Of a stretch of DNA of 64,000 nt, positions 45,469 to 53,655 are shown piece after piece. The first letter of the stretch is position 1, and every line of letters begins with the position of its first letter. The position numbers and the translations under genes are program-made. Under the pieces are notes generated by a model. That model was given only the letters and a program-made list of their open reading frames with translations. It ran no database searches and was not told where the DNA came from. Origin of the DNA: Candidatus Omnitrophota bacterium (GTDB lineage Bacteria > Hinthialibacterota > Hinthialibacteria > Hinthialibacterales > Hinthialibacteraceae); assembly GCA_016934335.1 (NCBI GenBank), contig JAFGTC010000261.1, positions 1 through 64,000 of the forward strand. The letters run 5' to 3'.

Positions 45469-46851
45469 CTAGGCGTGCTCGATATCGGTATATTGCGAGA
45501 TTTCATGATGGATGGTGAAGATATCGGTCAGATTCAAATCGTGGACATTTTTCCGGCCGCTGATGCGCGCGAAGGTTTTTAATTCCTCCCCGGTAGCCCG
45601 GTAAAAATTCACGAAGCGTTTGACCGATTCTTCGATTTGAAAACGGGCGCGCAGTTCAGGATCCTGCGTAGTGATTCCCACCGGACATTTTCCCGTTTGG
45701 CAGACGCGGTACTGCTGGCAGCCGATGGCTATGAGGGAGGCCGTCGCCAGGGCGACGGCGTCGGCGCCCAGCGCCAGCCCTTTGGCGATGTCGGCGCTGT
45801 CGCGGAAGCCGCCGGTGACGCATAAAGTCGCTTCGCTGCGGACGCCGTCGAGATATTTGCGGGCGCGATGGATGGCAAAAATAGGCGGCAGGCAGACGTT
45901 ATCCTTGATATAAGTGGGAGCGGCCCCCGTCGCGCCGCCGCGGCAGTCAATGGTGATGAAGTCGGGATGAGCGCTTAAAGCGAACTCGAGATCGTCTTCG
46001 ATATGGCCGGCGGCCAGTTTGACGCCGATTGGTCTGCCCTGCGTCAATTCGCGCAAACGATCTACCTGTTTCCGGAGGTCTTCCCGATTGGTCAGATTGA
46101 AGGGGCGGCCGGGCGAGATGGAATCTTGATCTTTGGCGATGCCGCGGATTTTGGCGATTTCTTCCGTGATCTTTTCTTTTGGAAGATGCCCCCCGAGGCC
46201 TGGTTTGGCCGCCTGGCCGATTTTGATTTCGACCGCATCCGCTTTGACGATGGATTCATCGACATGAGAAAACGCCGCCGTCCCCAACTCGTAAATATAA
46301 CAGCCGGCTTCCTGGCGCTCTTCGGGAAGCATGCCTCCTTCGCCCGAGCCGATGGCGGTTCCGACCAGTTTGGAGCCTTTCGCCAGCGCGATTTTGGCTT
46401 CACGGGACAAGGCGCCGAACGACATGTGCGATACATAAAAGGGAATCGCCAATTTCAATGGATGCTTGGCGGTTGTTCCAATGATGGTTTGAACGCCGAC
46501 TTCTTCCTCTTCATTGAGCGGCATGCGATGCAGTTGGGCGCCCTTGAAAAGAATGGCGTCCCAATCGGGGAACGACTTTTGCGTGCGCATGGCCGAGATT
46601 TCACTTCGGCCATGCTTCGCTAAATCAGACAGGCGAGAAAATTTTGTTTCGAATAAATCATCCTTTTTAGCCCATTGACTGAGATACTCGTCGGACGAGT
46701 GGCTTTCGGAGCGGTCATCGCCGGCTGCTTCGGAGCGTTCAAAATCATCCGGCCCCGCTCCGCATACGGGGCAGACTTCCGGCGGTTCAGGCCCTTCGTG
46801 TTCATATCCACAAATCACGCAAACCCATTTCGTGGAGGAAGAATCAGCCAT
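45469..46851 (-). CDS. Rubredoxin fused to FMN-binding glutamate synthase domain
   Basis: The N-terminal rubredoxin-like iron site has CVICGYEHEG and CPVCG (residues 11, 14, 27, 30). The main domain from about residue 80 is the glutamate synthase FMN/iron-sulfur core (GltB central type): PFYVSHMSFGALS, GEGGMLPEE, SPGRPFNLTN, CRGGATGAAPTYIKD. The [3Fe-4S] cysteine set is CQQYRVCQTGKC. It is a single-subunit, ferredoxin- or rubredoxin-type synthase lacking the amidotransferase domain, so the nitrogen substrate may be ammonia or a partner subunit. The gene follows rubrerythrin on the same strand after 122 bases, linking it to redox stress or electron transfer. Confidence 0.92.
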   Translation of the reverse strand: MADSSSTKWVCVICGYEHEGPEPPEVCPVCGAGPDDFERSEAAGDDRSESHSSDEYLSQWAKKDDLFETKFSRLSDLAKHGRSEISAMRTQKSFPDWDAILFKGAQLHRMPLNEEEEVGVQTIIGTTAKHPLKLAIPFYVSHMSFGALSREAKIALAKGSKLVGTAIGSGEGGMLPEERQEAGCYIYELGTAAFSHVDESIVKADAVEIKIGQAAKPGLGGHLPKEKITEEIAKIRGIAKDQDSISPGRPFNLTNREDLRKQVDRLRELTQGRPIGVKLAAGHIEDDLEFALSAHPDFITIDCRGGATGAAPTYIKDNVCLPPIFAIHRARKYLDGVRSEATLCVTGGFRDSADIAKGLALGADAVALATASLIAIGCQQYRVCQTGKCPVGITTQDPELRARFQIEESVKRFVNFYRATGEELKTFARISGRKNVHDLNLTDIFTIHHEISQYTDIEHA

Positions 46852-46973
46852 GGGATTTCCTTTCGCTTTTCTCCCCCCCTTCTCTAGGAGAAAAAGGGGG
46901 AAGAAAATTTACGCAGAGAGCGATCTCCGAATTGTTTATCCATACTCAGTTGAATTATTCAAATGCAAATTAG

Positions 46974-47474
46974 TTATTGCACTTCAATGAATTTATCGCC
47001 GGGGACGTTGCAGATGGAGCATTTTTCCGGCCTTTCGCCAAATTCCAGATTACCGCAGACGGGGCATAGGTAAATCGACATGGAGCTGAGATCTTTCCCC
47101 GCTTGAACCGCTTCCATGGCTTGCTTGTAGAGATTGTAATGGACTTCTTCGGCGGCGCAGGCGTTTTTGAATCCTACTTCGGCGCGTTTTTCAGATTCCT
47201 GCTGAGCCGTCTCCAAGAATCCCGGATACATTTCTTTGTATTCATAGCGTTCGCCTTCCACGGCGTCCTGGAGATTTTCGAGCGTACTTTTGATGCCGTC
47301 CATAGCGCGCAGATGAGTATGAGCGTGAATGGTTTCCGCTTCCGCTGCGGCGCGGAAAAGCTTAGCGACTTGCGCGAAGCCTTCGCTGTCAGCCTTTTTG
47401 GCGTAGGCGAGATATTTTCGGTTGGCTTGGCTTTCACCGGCGAATGCATCTTTCAGGTTTTGTTGAGTGGACAT
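46974..47474 (-). CDS. Rubrerythrin
   Basis: ATG 47474 with AAGGAAT upstream replaces the TTG track start, giving 166 residues. The ferritin-like diiron part has the usual EssQANRKYLAYA and ExxH pairs (EAETIHAHTH, CAAEEVHYNLY). A C-terminal rubredoxin site follows (CPVCGNLEFGERPEKCSIC). Rubrerythrin reduces hydrogen peroxide using electrons from rubredoxin-type donors, and protects anaerobes or microaerophiles. It is divergent from a PerR-type gene with a near-palindrome in its promoter. Confidence 0.96.
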   Translation of the reverse strand: MSTQQNLKDAFAGESQANRKYLAYAKKADSEGFAQVAKLFRAAAEAETIHAHTHLRAMDGIKSTLENLQDAVEGERYEYKEMYPGFLETAQQESEKRAEVGFKNACAAEEVHYNLYKQAMEAVQAGKDLSSMSIYLCPVCGNLEFGERPEKCSICNVPGDKFIEVQ

Positions 47475-47506
47475 AATAGGATTCCTTTCTATAGAAATCG
47501 ATTTAT

Positions 47507-47531
47507 TTAAATAGGAACTATTCTTATTTAA
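47507..47531. promoter_or_regulatory. Near-perfect palindrome: candidate PerR/Fur operator
   Basis: The 25-base site has TTAAATA and TATTTAA arms, with the inner GAA/TTC also symmetric. Ten of twelve base pairs are complementary. It lies 33 bases upstream of the rubrerythrin ATG and downstream of the TTGACA element, so bound repressor would block that promoter. It has the AT-rich, inverted-repeat form of Fur/PerR boxes. Confidence 0.65.
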
Positions 47532-47558
47532 GGATATGAGAGCATCTTTTTTTTGCTT

Positions 47559-47564
47559 TGTCAA
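47559..47564 (-). promoter_or_regulatory. Candidate -35 element of the rubrerythrin promoter
   Basis: TTGACA, a perfect sigma-70 -35 hexamer on the minus strand, is followed by an A-rich spacer. No clean -10 is found at 17 bases; TATCCT is at 22. The operator lies between this and the start codon. Confidence 0.5.
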
Positions 47565-47712
47565 CAGAAGTCATAAAGGGAGAAATTCGGGAACATTGTC
47601 TTCTTATATTTGTAAGCAAATTTTGCGTGAGGCGCCTTGATGAGAATCGAAATTAATTGACTCTTTTCCGGGATTCATTTACTCTTAGTTAGATTTTTCA
47701 GGTTATTAAGTT

Positions 47713-48201
47713 ATGAAACGAGCCAAGAAACAAAATCGCAGCGATATAGAAGAGCGAGTGCAAGAATTTTCCAGATTGTGCAGAAAGAACGATTTGCGGG
47801 TAACGAATCAACGTTTGGAAATTTTTCGCGCGCTTCTTGAGACGGTCGGTCATCCAACCGTGGAGGATGTATTTCATCAAATCCGCACGATCCTTCCTAA
47901 TCTATCGATCGATACGGTCTATCGAACGCTGACATTGTTCGAGAATCACGGATTAATTACTCGGGTTCAATGTTTATCTGACAAAGGACGTTTTGATCCA
48001 AACCTGGAGAATCATCATCATTTCATTTGCGTGCGATGCAAGAAGATCGAAGATTTTTATTGGCCGGAATTCACGGACTACTCCATCCCGGACGAGGCGA
48101 TGAAATTGGGTATGATTCAGATGAAGAAAGTGGAATTGCGGGGAATCTGCAATGAGTGTCGCAGAAAAGGGAGGAATGCTCACCAAAAGAAGCATTCCTA
48201 A
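47713..48201 (+). CDS. PerR-type Fur-family peroxide-sensing repressor
   Basis: The 162-residue protein has a Fur-like winged helix (GHPTVEDVFHQI...SIDTVYRTLTLF) and a C-terminal dimer domain. The structural zinc site is the pair of CxxC motifs, CVRC and CNEC. The five regulatory metal ligands of PerR line up at constant offset 10 with the Bacillus protein: H47, D95, H101, H103, D114. Asp at the last site is the PerR-like choice and supports peroxide sensing rather than iron sensing. Divergent from rubrerythrin. Confidence 0.9.
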   Translation: MKRAKKQNRSDIEERVQEFSRLCRKNDLRVTNQRLEIFRALLETVGHPTVEDVFHQIRTILPNLSIDTVYRTLTLFENHGLITRVQCLSDKGRFDPNLENHHHFICVRCKKIEDFYWPEFTDYSIPDEAMKLGMIQMKKVELRGICNECRRKGRNAHQKKHS

Positions 48202-48342
48202 CAATGTCACATTATTCAAAACGACGGCGCGACAATAGCGAGATGTAGAGACAATACTATATTCAACATCACAGGCTGCGCCTCGATTCGGATCAGTTTT
48301 TCAATGAATACAAACCGCGATTTTTGAAAGCCCGATATTTCA

Positions 48343-48375
48343 ACACGGCTGTTCCAAGAGACAGAACAGCCGTGT
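48343..48375. terminator. Hairpin between convergent perR-like gene and PQQ-repeat pseudogene
   Basis: ACACGGCTGTT and AACAGCCGTGT form an 11-bp perfect stem with an 11-base loop. No T tail on either strand, so termination may be weak or factor-assisted. It lies in a 261-base gap. Confidence 0.55.
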
Positions 48376-48462
48376 GAATCTCTCATGAGAATCCTTGACT
48401 AAATATATGCTTAATAAAGTAAATTCAGATAAGGTTTTGAATTGTTCATTACCGTAGTTTTA

Positions 48463-49695
48463 TCAGGAGGGATTACTGACATCGAGGCAGACAAGATCTC
48501 CAGCGGCATTGCGACAGAAAATTTTTCCGTGAGAAAGTACTGGAATAGTCCAACAGCGACCCGTAAGCACTTGCTTTCGGCTGATGGGTTTGAATTCTTT
48601 TTCGGTCGCATCCGCGATTACAAGTTTGCCCTGTTCACTGAGAATTATCAATTTACCGCCTGCAAGCATGAGAGAACCTTTGCCTAAATCGCGCTCCTTC
48701 CATTTTTCTTCCCCCGTGTTGAAATCGATGCATTTAAGAATGGATTAATCAAATCCATATAAAAATCCATTCCATAAGACGCAAGAATTCATATGGTTTC
48801 GCATTAAGCGGTTGTACCATACTTCTTTTAATTCTCCATTGTCATTTAGTGCGATAACAGAGCCGCCGCGACCGTAGCCCGATGAAACAAAAAACTTGTT
48901 CTCATGGAAAATGGGAGTGGCGGCGTTGCAGCCGTATCTTGTATCCCATTTATATTTTCCAAATTCCTTCCCGTTTTCAGCATCTAGCAAAACGAGACCA
49001 AATTTGGGGAAAATGGCTATGTATCTCTTCTCTTGAAAATCAAATGCTATAGGCGAAGAGTAGGCGGATTCATAGTTGTGCGATTTCCAAATTACCTCGC
49101 CGGTTTTTTTATGAAGGGCGACGGCCAATCCTATATCGAGAATTACCATGTCATTTTCTAAGAGAGGAGACAAAGCGAAACGCCACGTGGGCATCTCGGC
49201 GCCAAACTCTTTTTGTAAGTTTTTAGACCAATTCACTTCTCCATTGAAGGCGTTCAAACAGAACATTTGGCCATCCTTACTGACTGTGAAGACAGCATCC
49301 GCATCGACTGTAGGCGTACCGCCTGGACCCCCTTCATGCATTTTGGGAAAAAGTTCACAAGAATACGTATGGCGCCATATTTCCTGGCCGGTATTGGCGT
49401 CGAAGCACCATACCGTATCTTTGTCATCCTGATTTCCCATCGTATAAACGCGGTTTCCAACAACCGATATGGATGAGAAGCCTATGCCGATCGTTTGACG
49501 CCACAGTTGTTTCGGCGGATTTTCATCCCAATTTGACAACCAGTTAGATTCACTGGATATACGGTCTCTTTTGGGGCCGTGGAACTGATTCCAATCTTGG
49601 GCGTCATTGGCGTATACATCCCAGATAATCCCAAATAAACTGTAAAAGAATAATGCAAAAAGCGCCTTAACTAATAAATAGTTGTTTGTTTTCAT
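48463..49695 (-). pseudogene. PQQ-binding-like beta-propeller protein interrupted by one in-frame stop
   Basis: The track splits this into a 316-residue ORF ending at 48745 and a 68-residue ORF at 48463-48669. Both are in the same frame and the intervening sequence is open except for a single TAA at 48745-48747. After the stop the frame continues as SILKCIDFNTGEEKWKERDLGKG into MLAGGKLIILSEQGK and ends CRNAAGDLVCLDV, exactly as PQQ-repeat homologues continue. A GAA to TAA change would explain it. The exported propeller would be about 410 residues with a signal peptide. Either it is a recent pseudogene, a readthrough gene or a sequencing error. Confidence 0.85.
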
Positions 49696-49903
49696 TTTTT
49701 CCCTTTCCTGATTTTTTTCTTACTATTCTTGGATTGGATGAATTCTGAGATATAAATATTGTATAGAGTAGTTGATGTTTTTGTTGGATTACTTTACCAT
49801 GATTCACTTAATCGTCTAGAGAATTTGCACTGTGCGGCGTTATAAGGTATAAATCGAGAAATTCAAGAAAACATTTTATTCTAAGAAAGGTTACTTTCTT
49901 TGT

Positions 49904-50512
49904 ATGATAAAAAAACAAATGGGTCATACTTTTTCCGGCTTCACATTGATTGAATTGTTAATTGTTGTCGCAATCATTGGAATTTTAGCCGCCATCGCTG
50001 TTCCAAACTTCTTAAATGCGCAGGTGCGCGCCAAAGTATCTCGCGCTCATGCTGATATGCGTTCTCTTGCAACGTCTATCGAAGCCTATCGAGTCAGCCA
50101 CAACACCTATCCTCCGGACGGCGACGATCTGCCGAATTTCAATCCCACTGATTTCGATACAGCCGCGAGGCTTCGCCCGCTTACTACCCCTGTGTCTTAT
50201 ATTACCAGTCTTCCCCACGATCCTTTTCACACGAGCTACATAGAATTTCCACCGGAAACAGGAATCCAACTATTGTTTCCAGGAAATCCGCCGCACACCT
50301 ATATTTACACAACGTATGGCAGCCATACCGGAGACGCCCGGCAGCCGCCCAATTTCGGTAAGCCGGACAATTATGGTTTGAGTTCATTGGGACCGAATCA
50401 GATCTTCAATGCATTCATTGGTTATCCGGTCATCTATGACAGCAGCAATGGCTTAACATCGGACGGCGATATCACGATCGTCGGCGGGCAAAGAACGCCC
50501 TTGAGCCCCTAA
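49904..50512 (+). CDS. Type IV pilin-like protein
   Basis: A short basic leader ends at SGFTLIELLIVVAIIGILAAIAVPNFLNAQVRAKVSRAHADM. The prepilin helix is almost identical to those of the 9847 and 14270 genes. The C-terminal part has a YDSSNGLTSDGDI motif like theirs. 202 residues. The ribosome site is weak (an AAAGG lies 14 bases upstream). It lies between two PQQ-repeat genes. Confidence 0.88.
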   Translation: MIKKQMGHTFSGFTLIELLIVVAIIGILAAIAVPNFLNAQVRAKVSRAHADMRSLATSIEAYRVSHNTYPPDGDDLPNFNPTDFDTAARLRPLTTPVSYITSLPHDPFHTSYIEFPPETGIQLLFPGNPPHTYIYTTYGSHTGDARQPPNFGKPDNYGLSSLGPNQIFNAFIGYPVIYDSSNGLTSDGDITIVGGQRTPLSP

Positions 50513-50613
50513 ATGATATGTTATAACGCATGCGAGAATACTTTTTGATATCTGCTCCTTGGGAATCCGTAATCTCAGAAATAGAAATAAAAAAAACTAT
50601 TGAGGCGTCGATT

Positions 50614-51876
50614 ATGAAAATGAAAAAAGCAATCACTCTCACCCTGTTGTCTCTTTTGTTCGCCAGTTCGATTCAAGCGTCCGATTGGCCGCAGTTTCTC
50701 GGGCCGGACCGAACAGGCTATAGCTCAGAAGCCGACTTAAATCGCGAATGGCCGGAAAGCGGCCCTCCGATATTATGGAGCATCAATGTGGGTGAAGGAT
50801 TTGGAGCGGCCAGCATTTTTAAAGGCCGCGTTTATATGCTCGATCGCGAAGATAATCAAAGCGATGTACTTCGATGCTTCGACCTGAAGAGCGGGGAAGA
50901 GTTATGGCGCTTCGCTTACGATGCGCCGGGGCGATTGTCTTACAATGGGTCTCGCTCCACGCCGACGGTGACCGAAACGTCGATTTACACAGTCGGTCCG
51001 TTCGGGCATGCGTCCTGTTTCAGTCAAGAAACGAAAAAACTCGTCTGGTCTAAAAGTCTTCAAACCGATTTTGGCGCCACCCCGCCCAACTGGGGATTTT
51101 CTCAATCTCCATTGCTCTATGAAGATATGGTTATTGTTGCGCCCATGAGCGATAAGCATGGCTTGGTCGCCTTAAAAAAAGAGACAGGCGATATTGTATG
51201 GTCTACTCCTTCGATTAAAGGAGACAGCTACACCAGCCCGGCGCTCGAGATCCTCGACGGAGTCGAACAGGTGTTGATGTTAACTCAAGGGCAGTTAACA
51301 AGCGTCAATCCCCAAGACGGGAAGATTTTGTGGACTTATGATTGGTATTGCAAGATCCCGATTCCGAATCCGACTCGCATTGACGACAACAAACTATTCG
51401 TCAGCGGCGGCTACGACGCCGGATCGGTTCTAGTGCAAGTATCCAAAGAGAATGGTTCGTGGAGCGTGAAGGAACTCAATAAGATCGAAAAGAAAGGCGC
51501 TCAGATTCATCCCATCATCCTGCATAACGACCATCTCTATGCGAATTTCAATACCAATGAAAACTTGCGCCGCAATCCGGAAGGATTAACCTGCCTGGAT
51601 TTAGAAGGAAACATCATCTGGCAGAGAAAAGACGATCCTCCCATCGATCGAGGCGCTATTTTAATTGCGGGCGATTTGCTGCTGGCCATGGGCGGGCAGG
51701 ACGGCGTGCTTCATTTGATGCAGATCGATCCGAAAGGCTTCAAAGAATTGGCGTCGTCCAAAGTGTTCGATCTGGAAAAAGATCGCGGGAATGACATTTG
51801 GGGGCTTATGGCGTTATCGGATGGAATGTTGGTGGTTCGCAGTCAGAATCAAATGAAATGCCTGAAATTGAAATAA
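50614..51876 (+). CDS. Exported PQQ-repeat beta-propeller protein
   Basis: ATG 50614 with GAGG upstream and a signal peptide (ending near SSIQASDWP) is preferred to the track start at 50530. The 420-residue mature-type propeller has repeated blades with DLKSGEELWRF, LVALKKETGDIVWS and NPQDGKILWTYD, typical of PQQ_2-like repeats. It starts with SDWPQFLGPDRTG, the usual N-terminus of this family. No catalytic function is implied; many are scaffolds or quinoprotein relatives. It is an intact paralogue of the broken gene 48463-49695. Confidence 0.88.
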   Translation: MKMKKAITLTLLSLLFASSIQASDWPQFLGPDRTGYSSEADLNREWPESGPPILWSINVGEGFGAASIFKGRVYMLDREDNQSDVLRCFDLKSGEELWRFAYDAPGRLSYNGSRSTPTVTETSIYTVGPFGHASCFSQETKKLVWSKSLQTDFGATPPNWGFSQSPLLYEDMVIVAPMSDKHGLVALKKETGDIVWSTPSIKGDSYTSPALEILDGVEQVLMLTQGQLTSVNPQDGKILWTYDWYCKIPIPNPTRIDDNKLFVSGGYDAGSVLVQVSKENGSWSVKELNKIEKKGAQIHPIILHNDHLYANFNTNENLRRNPEGLTCLDLEGNIIWQRKDDPPIDRGAILIAGDLLLAMGGQDGVLHLMQIDPKGFKELASSKVFDLEKDRGNDIWGLMALSDGMLVVRSQNQMKCLKLK

Positions 51877-51898
51877 CGCCGATTTCAATTCCGAAAAA

Positions 51899-51928
51899 GC
51901 GGCCCCGCCTCATCCGGATCGGGGCCGC
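51899..51928. repeat. GC-rich inverted repeat between PQQ-repeat and sulfatase genes
   Basis: GCGGCCCC and GGGGCCGC pair across a 14-base loop. A-run precedes it, so the T tail would be on the minus strand, where no gene lies. On the plus strand it has no T tail. May be a weak terminator or mRNA structure. Confidence 0.45.
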
Positions 51929-52014
51929 AAGAATGAAAGTGGGGAAATCGTCGTTGTTTCTGTTCATAGAAAAGATGCGCCTTTCCTCCAATCTTTGCAT
52001 GGGGAGAAAAAAAT

Positions 52015-53559
52015 ATGAACGCCATAACGCGACGAATGTTTCTGCAAACCAGCGCATTAGCAGCCGGCGCGGCTCTCGCTCCCAAAACGCCGGCGCAATC
52101 CGCCAAACAATACAATGTTCTTTTCATAGCAGTAGACGATCTTCGGCCTCAGTTGGGATGTTATGGCTTCTCTCAAATGAAAACGCCCCATATTGATCGT
52201 CTGGCGAGTCAGGGATTATTATTTGAACGCGCCTATTGCCAGCAAGCGGTGTGCAGCCCCTCCCGCACATCGCTTTTAACCGGCCTGCGGCCGGATTCGA
52301 CCAAAGTGTACGATTTACAAACTCATTTTCGCTTAACCATCCCCGACGTTGTGACTCTTCCCCAATATTTCAAAATACACGGCTATCACACCCAGGCGTT
52401 GAGCAAAATTTATCATGGAGGATTGGACGATCCCGCTTCCTGGAGCGTTCCGCATTGGTCGCCTAAAGCCAAAAATTACGGCAGCCAGGAAATCCTAGAA
52501 GCTATGAAGCATGATCAAGAAGAATTGCTGGAGAAAAATGAAGGGCCGGCCGTTGAGATCCTCGAACGCGATTCCCAAACCGGCCAGCCTTTGAAAGTAA
52601 CCCGCCCCAAATTTCGCGTTCGCGGCCCGTCATGGGAAAGCCCGGATGTTTCCGATAATGCGCTTCCGGACGGAGAAACAGCCGATCGCGCCGTTGAACT
52701 GCTTCGCGCATTGAAGAATCAGCGCTTCTTTCTCGCCGTCGGTTTTCTCAAACCTCATTTGCCGTTCGTCGCTCCTCGAAAATATTTCGATTCCTATCCC
52801 CCTGAATCCATATCGGCGGCGGAAAATTCTTATCCGCCCAAAGACGCCCCCCCATTTGCCCTGCACAATTTCGGCGAGCTGCGCAATTACAAGGACATCC
52901 CCAAAGAAGGGCCGTTACCAGAGGAAAAATCGAAAGAACTTGTACGAGCCTATTATGCCGCCGCAAGTTATGTAGACGCCCAGATCGGCCGCGTGCTGGA
53001 CGAGTTGGACAAGTTAGATTTACGTAAAAACACAGTTGTCGTTCTTTGGGGCGATCATGGATGGCAGTTAGGGGAGCATGCGCTTTGGTGCAAGCACACG
53101 AATTTTGAAACATCCACTCATTCCCCCTTGATTCTCAGCGCTCCCGACATGCCGGCGCAAGGAATCAAAACCGATCGATTGGCCGAATTCGTCGACATTT
53201 ACCCTACTCTTTGCGAGTTATGCAGTCTGCCCGTTCCCGGTGGATTGGAAGGCGTCAGTCTTGCGCCTCTGATGAAAGATCCTCATCGTCCCTGGAAAAA
53301 AGCCGCCTTCAGCCAATATCCTCGCGGGAATAACATTATGGGATATTCCATGCGCACAGACCGCTATCGGTATACGGAATGGATCCGAAAAGACGTGGAT
53401 GAGCCTGCCGGCGTCGAATTATACGACCATGCCCTCGATCCGCAAGAAAACGTAAATATTGCGGGGCGTCCCGAAGAAAAAGAGAGAATTCTGCAACTGG
53501 GGAAAATGCTGCATGCGAGTTGGCGAAATTCCTTGCCGCCGGGATATTCCAAGAAGTAA
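52015..53559 (+). CDS. Tat-exported type I sulfatase
   Basis: The N-terminus ITRRMFLQTSALAAG is a Tat-like signal. The sulfatase core starts with VLFIAVDDLRPQLGCYG and contains CSPSRTSLLTG, where C80 is the residue converted to formylglycine (CxPSR). Metal ligands VVLWGDHGWQLGEH and the late basic segments are present. About 514 residues, like iduronate-2-sulfatase-type enzymes. It likely removes sulfate esters from glycans. No sulfatase-maturing enzyme is in the window. GGGGAG precedes the ATG. Confidence 0.95.
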   Translation: MNAITRRMFLQTSALAAGAALAPKTPAQSAKQYNVLFIAVDDLRPQLGCYGFSQMKTPHIDRLASQGLLFERAYCQQAVCSPSRTSLLTGLRPDSTKVYDLQTHFRLTIPDVVTLPQYFKIHGYHTQALSKIYHGGLDDPASWSVPHWSPKAKNYGSQEILEAMKHDQEELLEKNEGPAVEILERDSQTGQPLKVTRPKFRVRGPSWESPDVSDNALPDGETADRAVELLRALKNQRFFLAVGFLKPHLPFVAPRKYFDSYPPESISAAENSYPPKDAPPFALHNFGELRNYKDIPKEGPLPEEKSKELVRAYYAAASYVDAQIGRVLDELDKLDLRKNTVVVLWGDHGWQLGEHALWCKHTNFETSTHSPLILSAPDMPAQGIKTDRLAEFVDIYPTLCELCSLPVPGGLEGVSLAPLMKDPHRPWKKAAFSQYPRGNNIMGYSMRTDRYRYTEWIRKDVDEPAGVELYDHALDPQENVNIAGRPEEKERILQLGKMLHASWRNSLPPGYSKK

Positions 53560-53655
53560 AATGGCCTACAATATTCTCCGTTAGAGACGAAACGGGTCAA
53601 AGCGGATTTGACCGGAGTTTCCTCTATTTCAGATTATGATCACCAATGAGGACGC

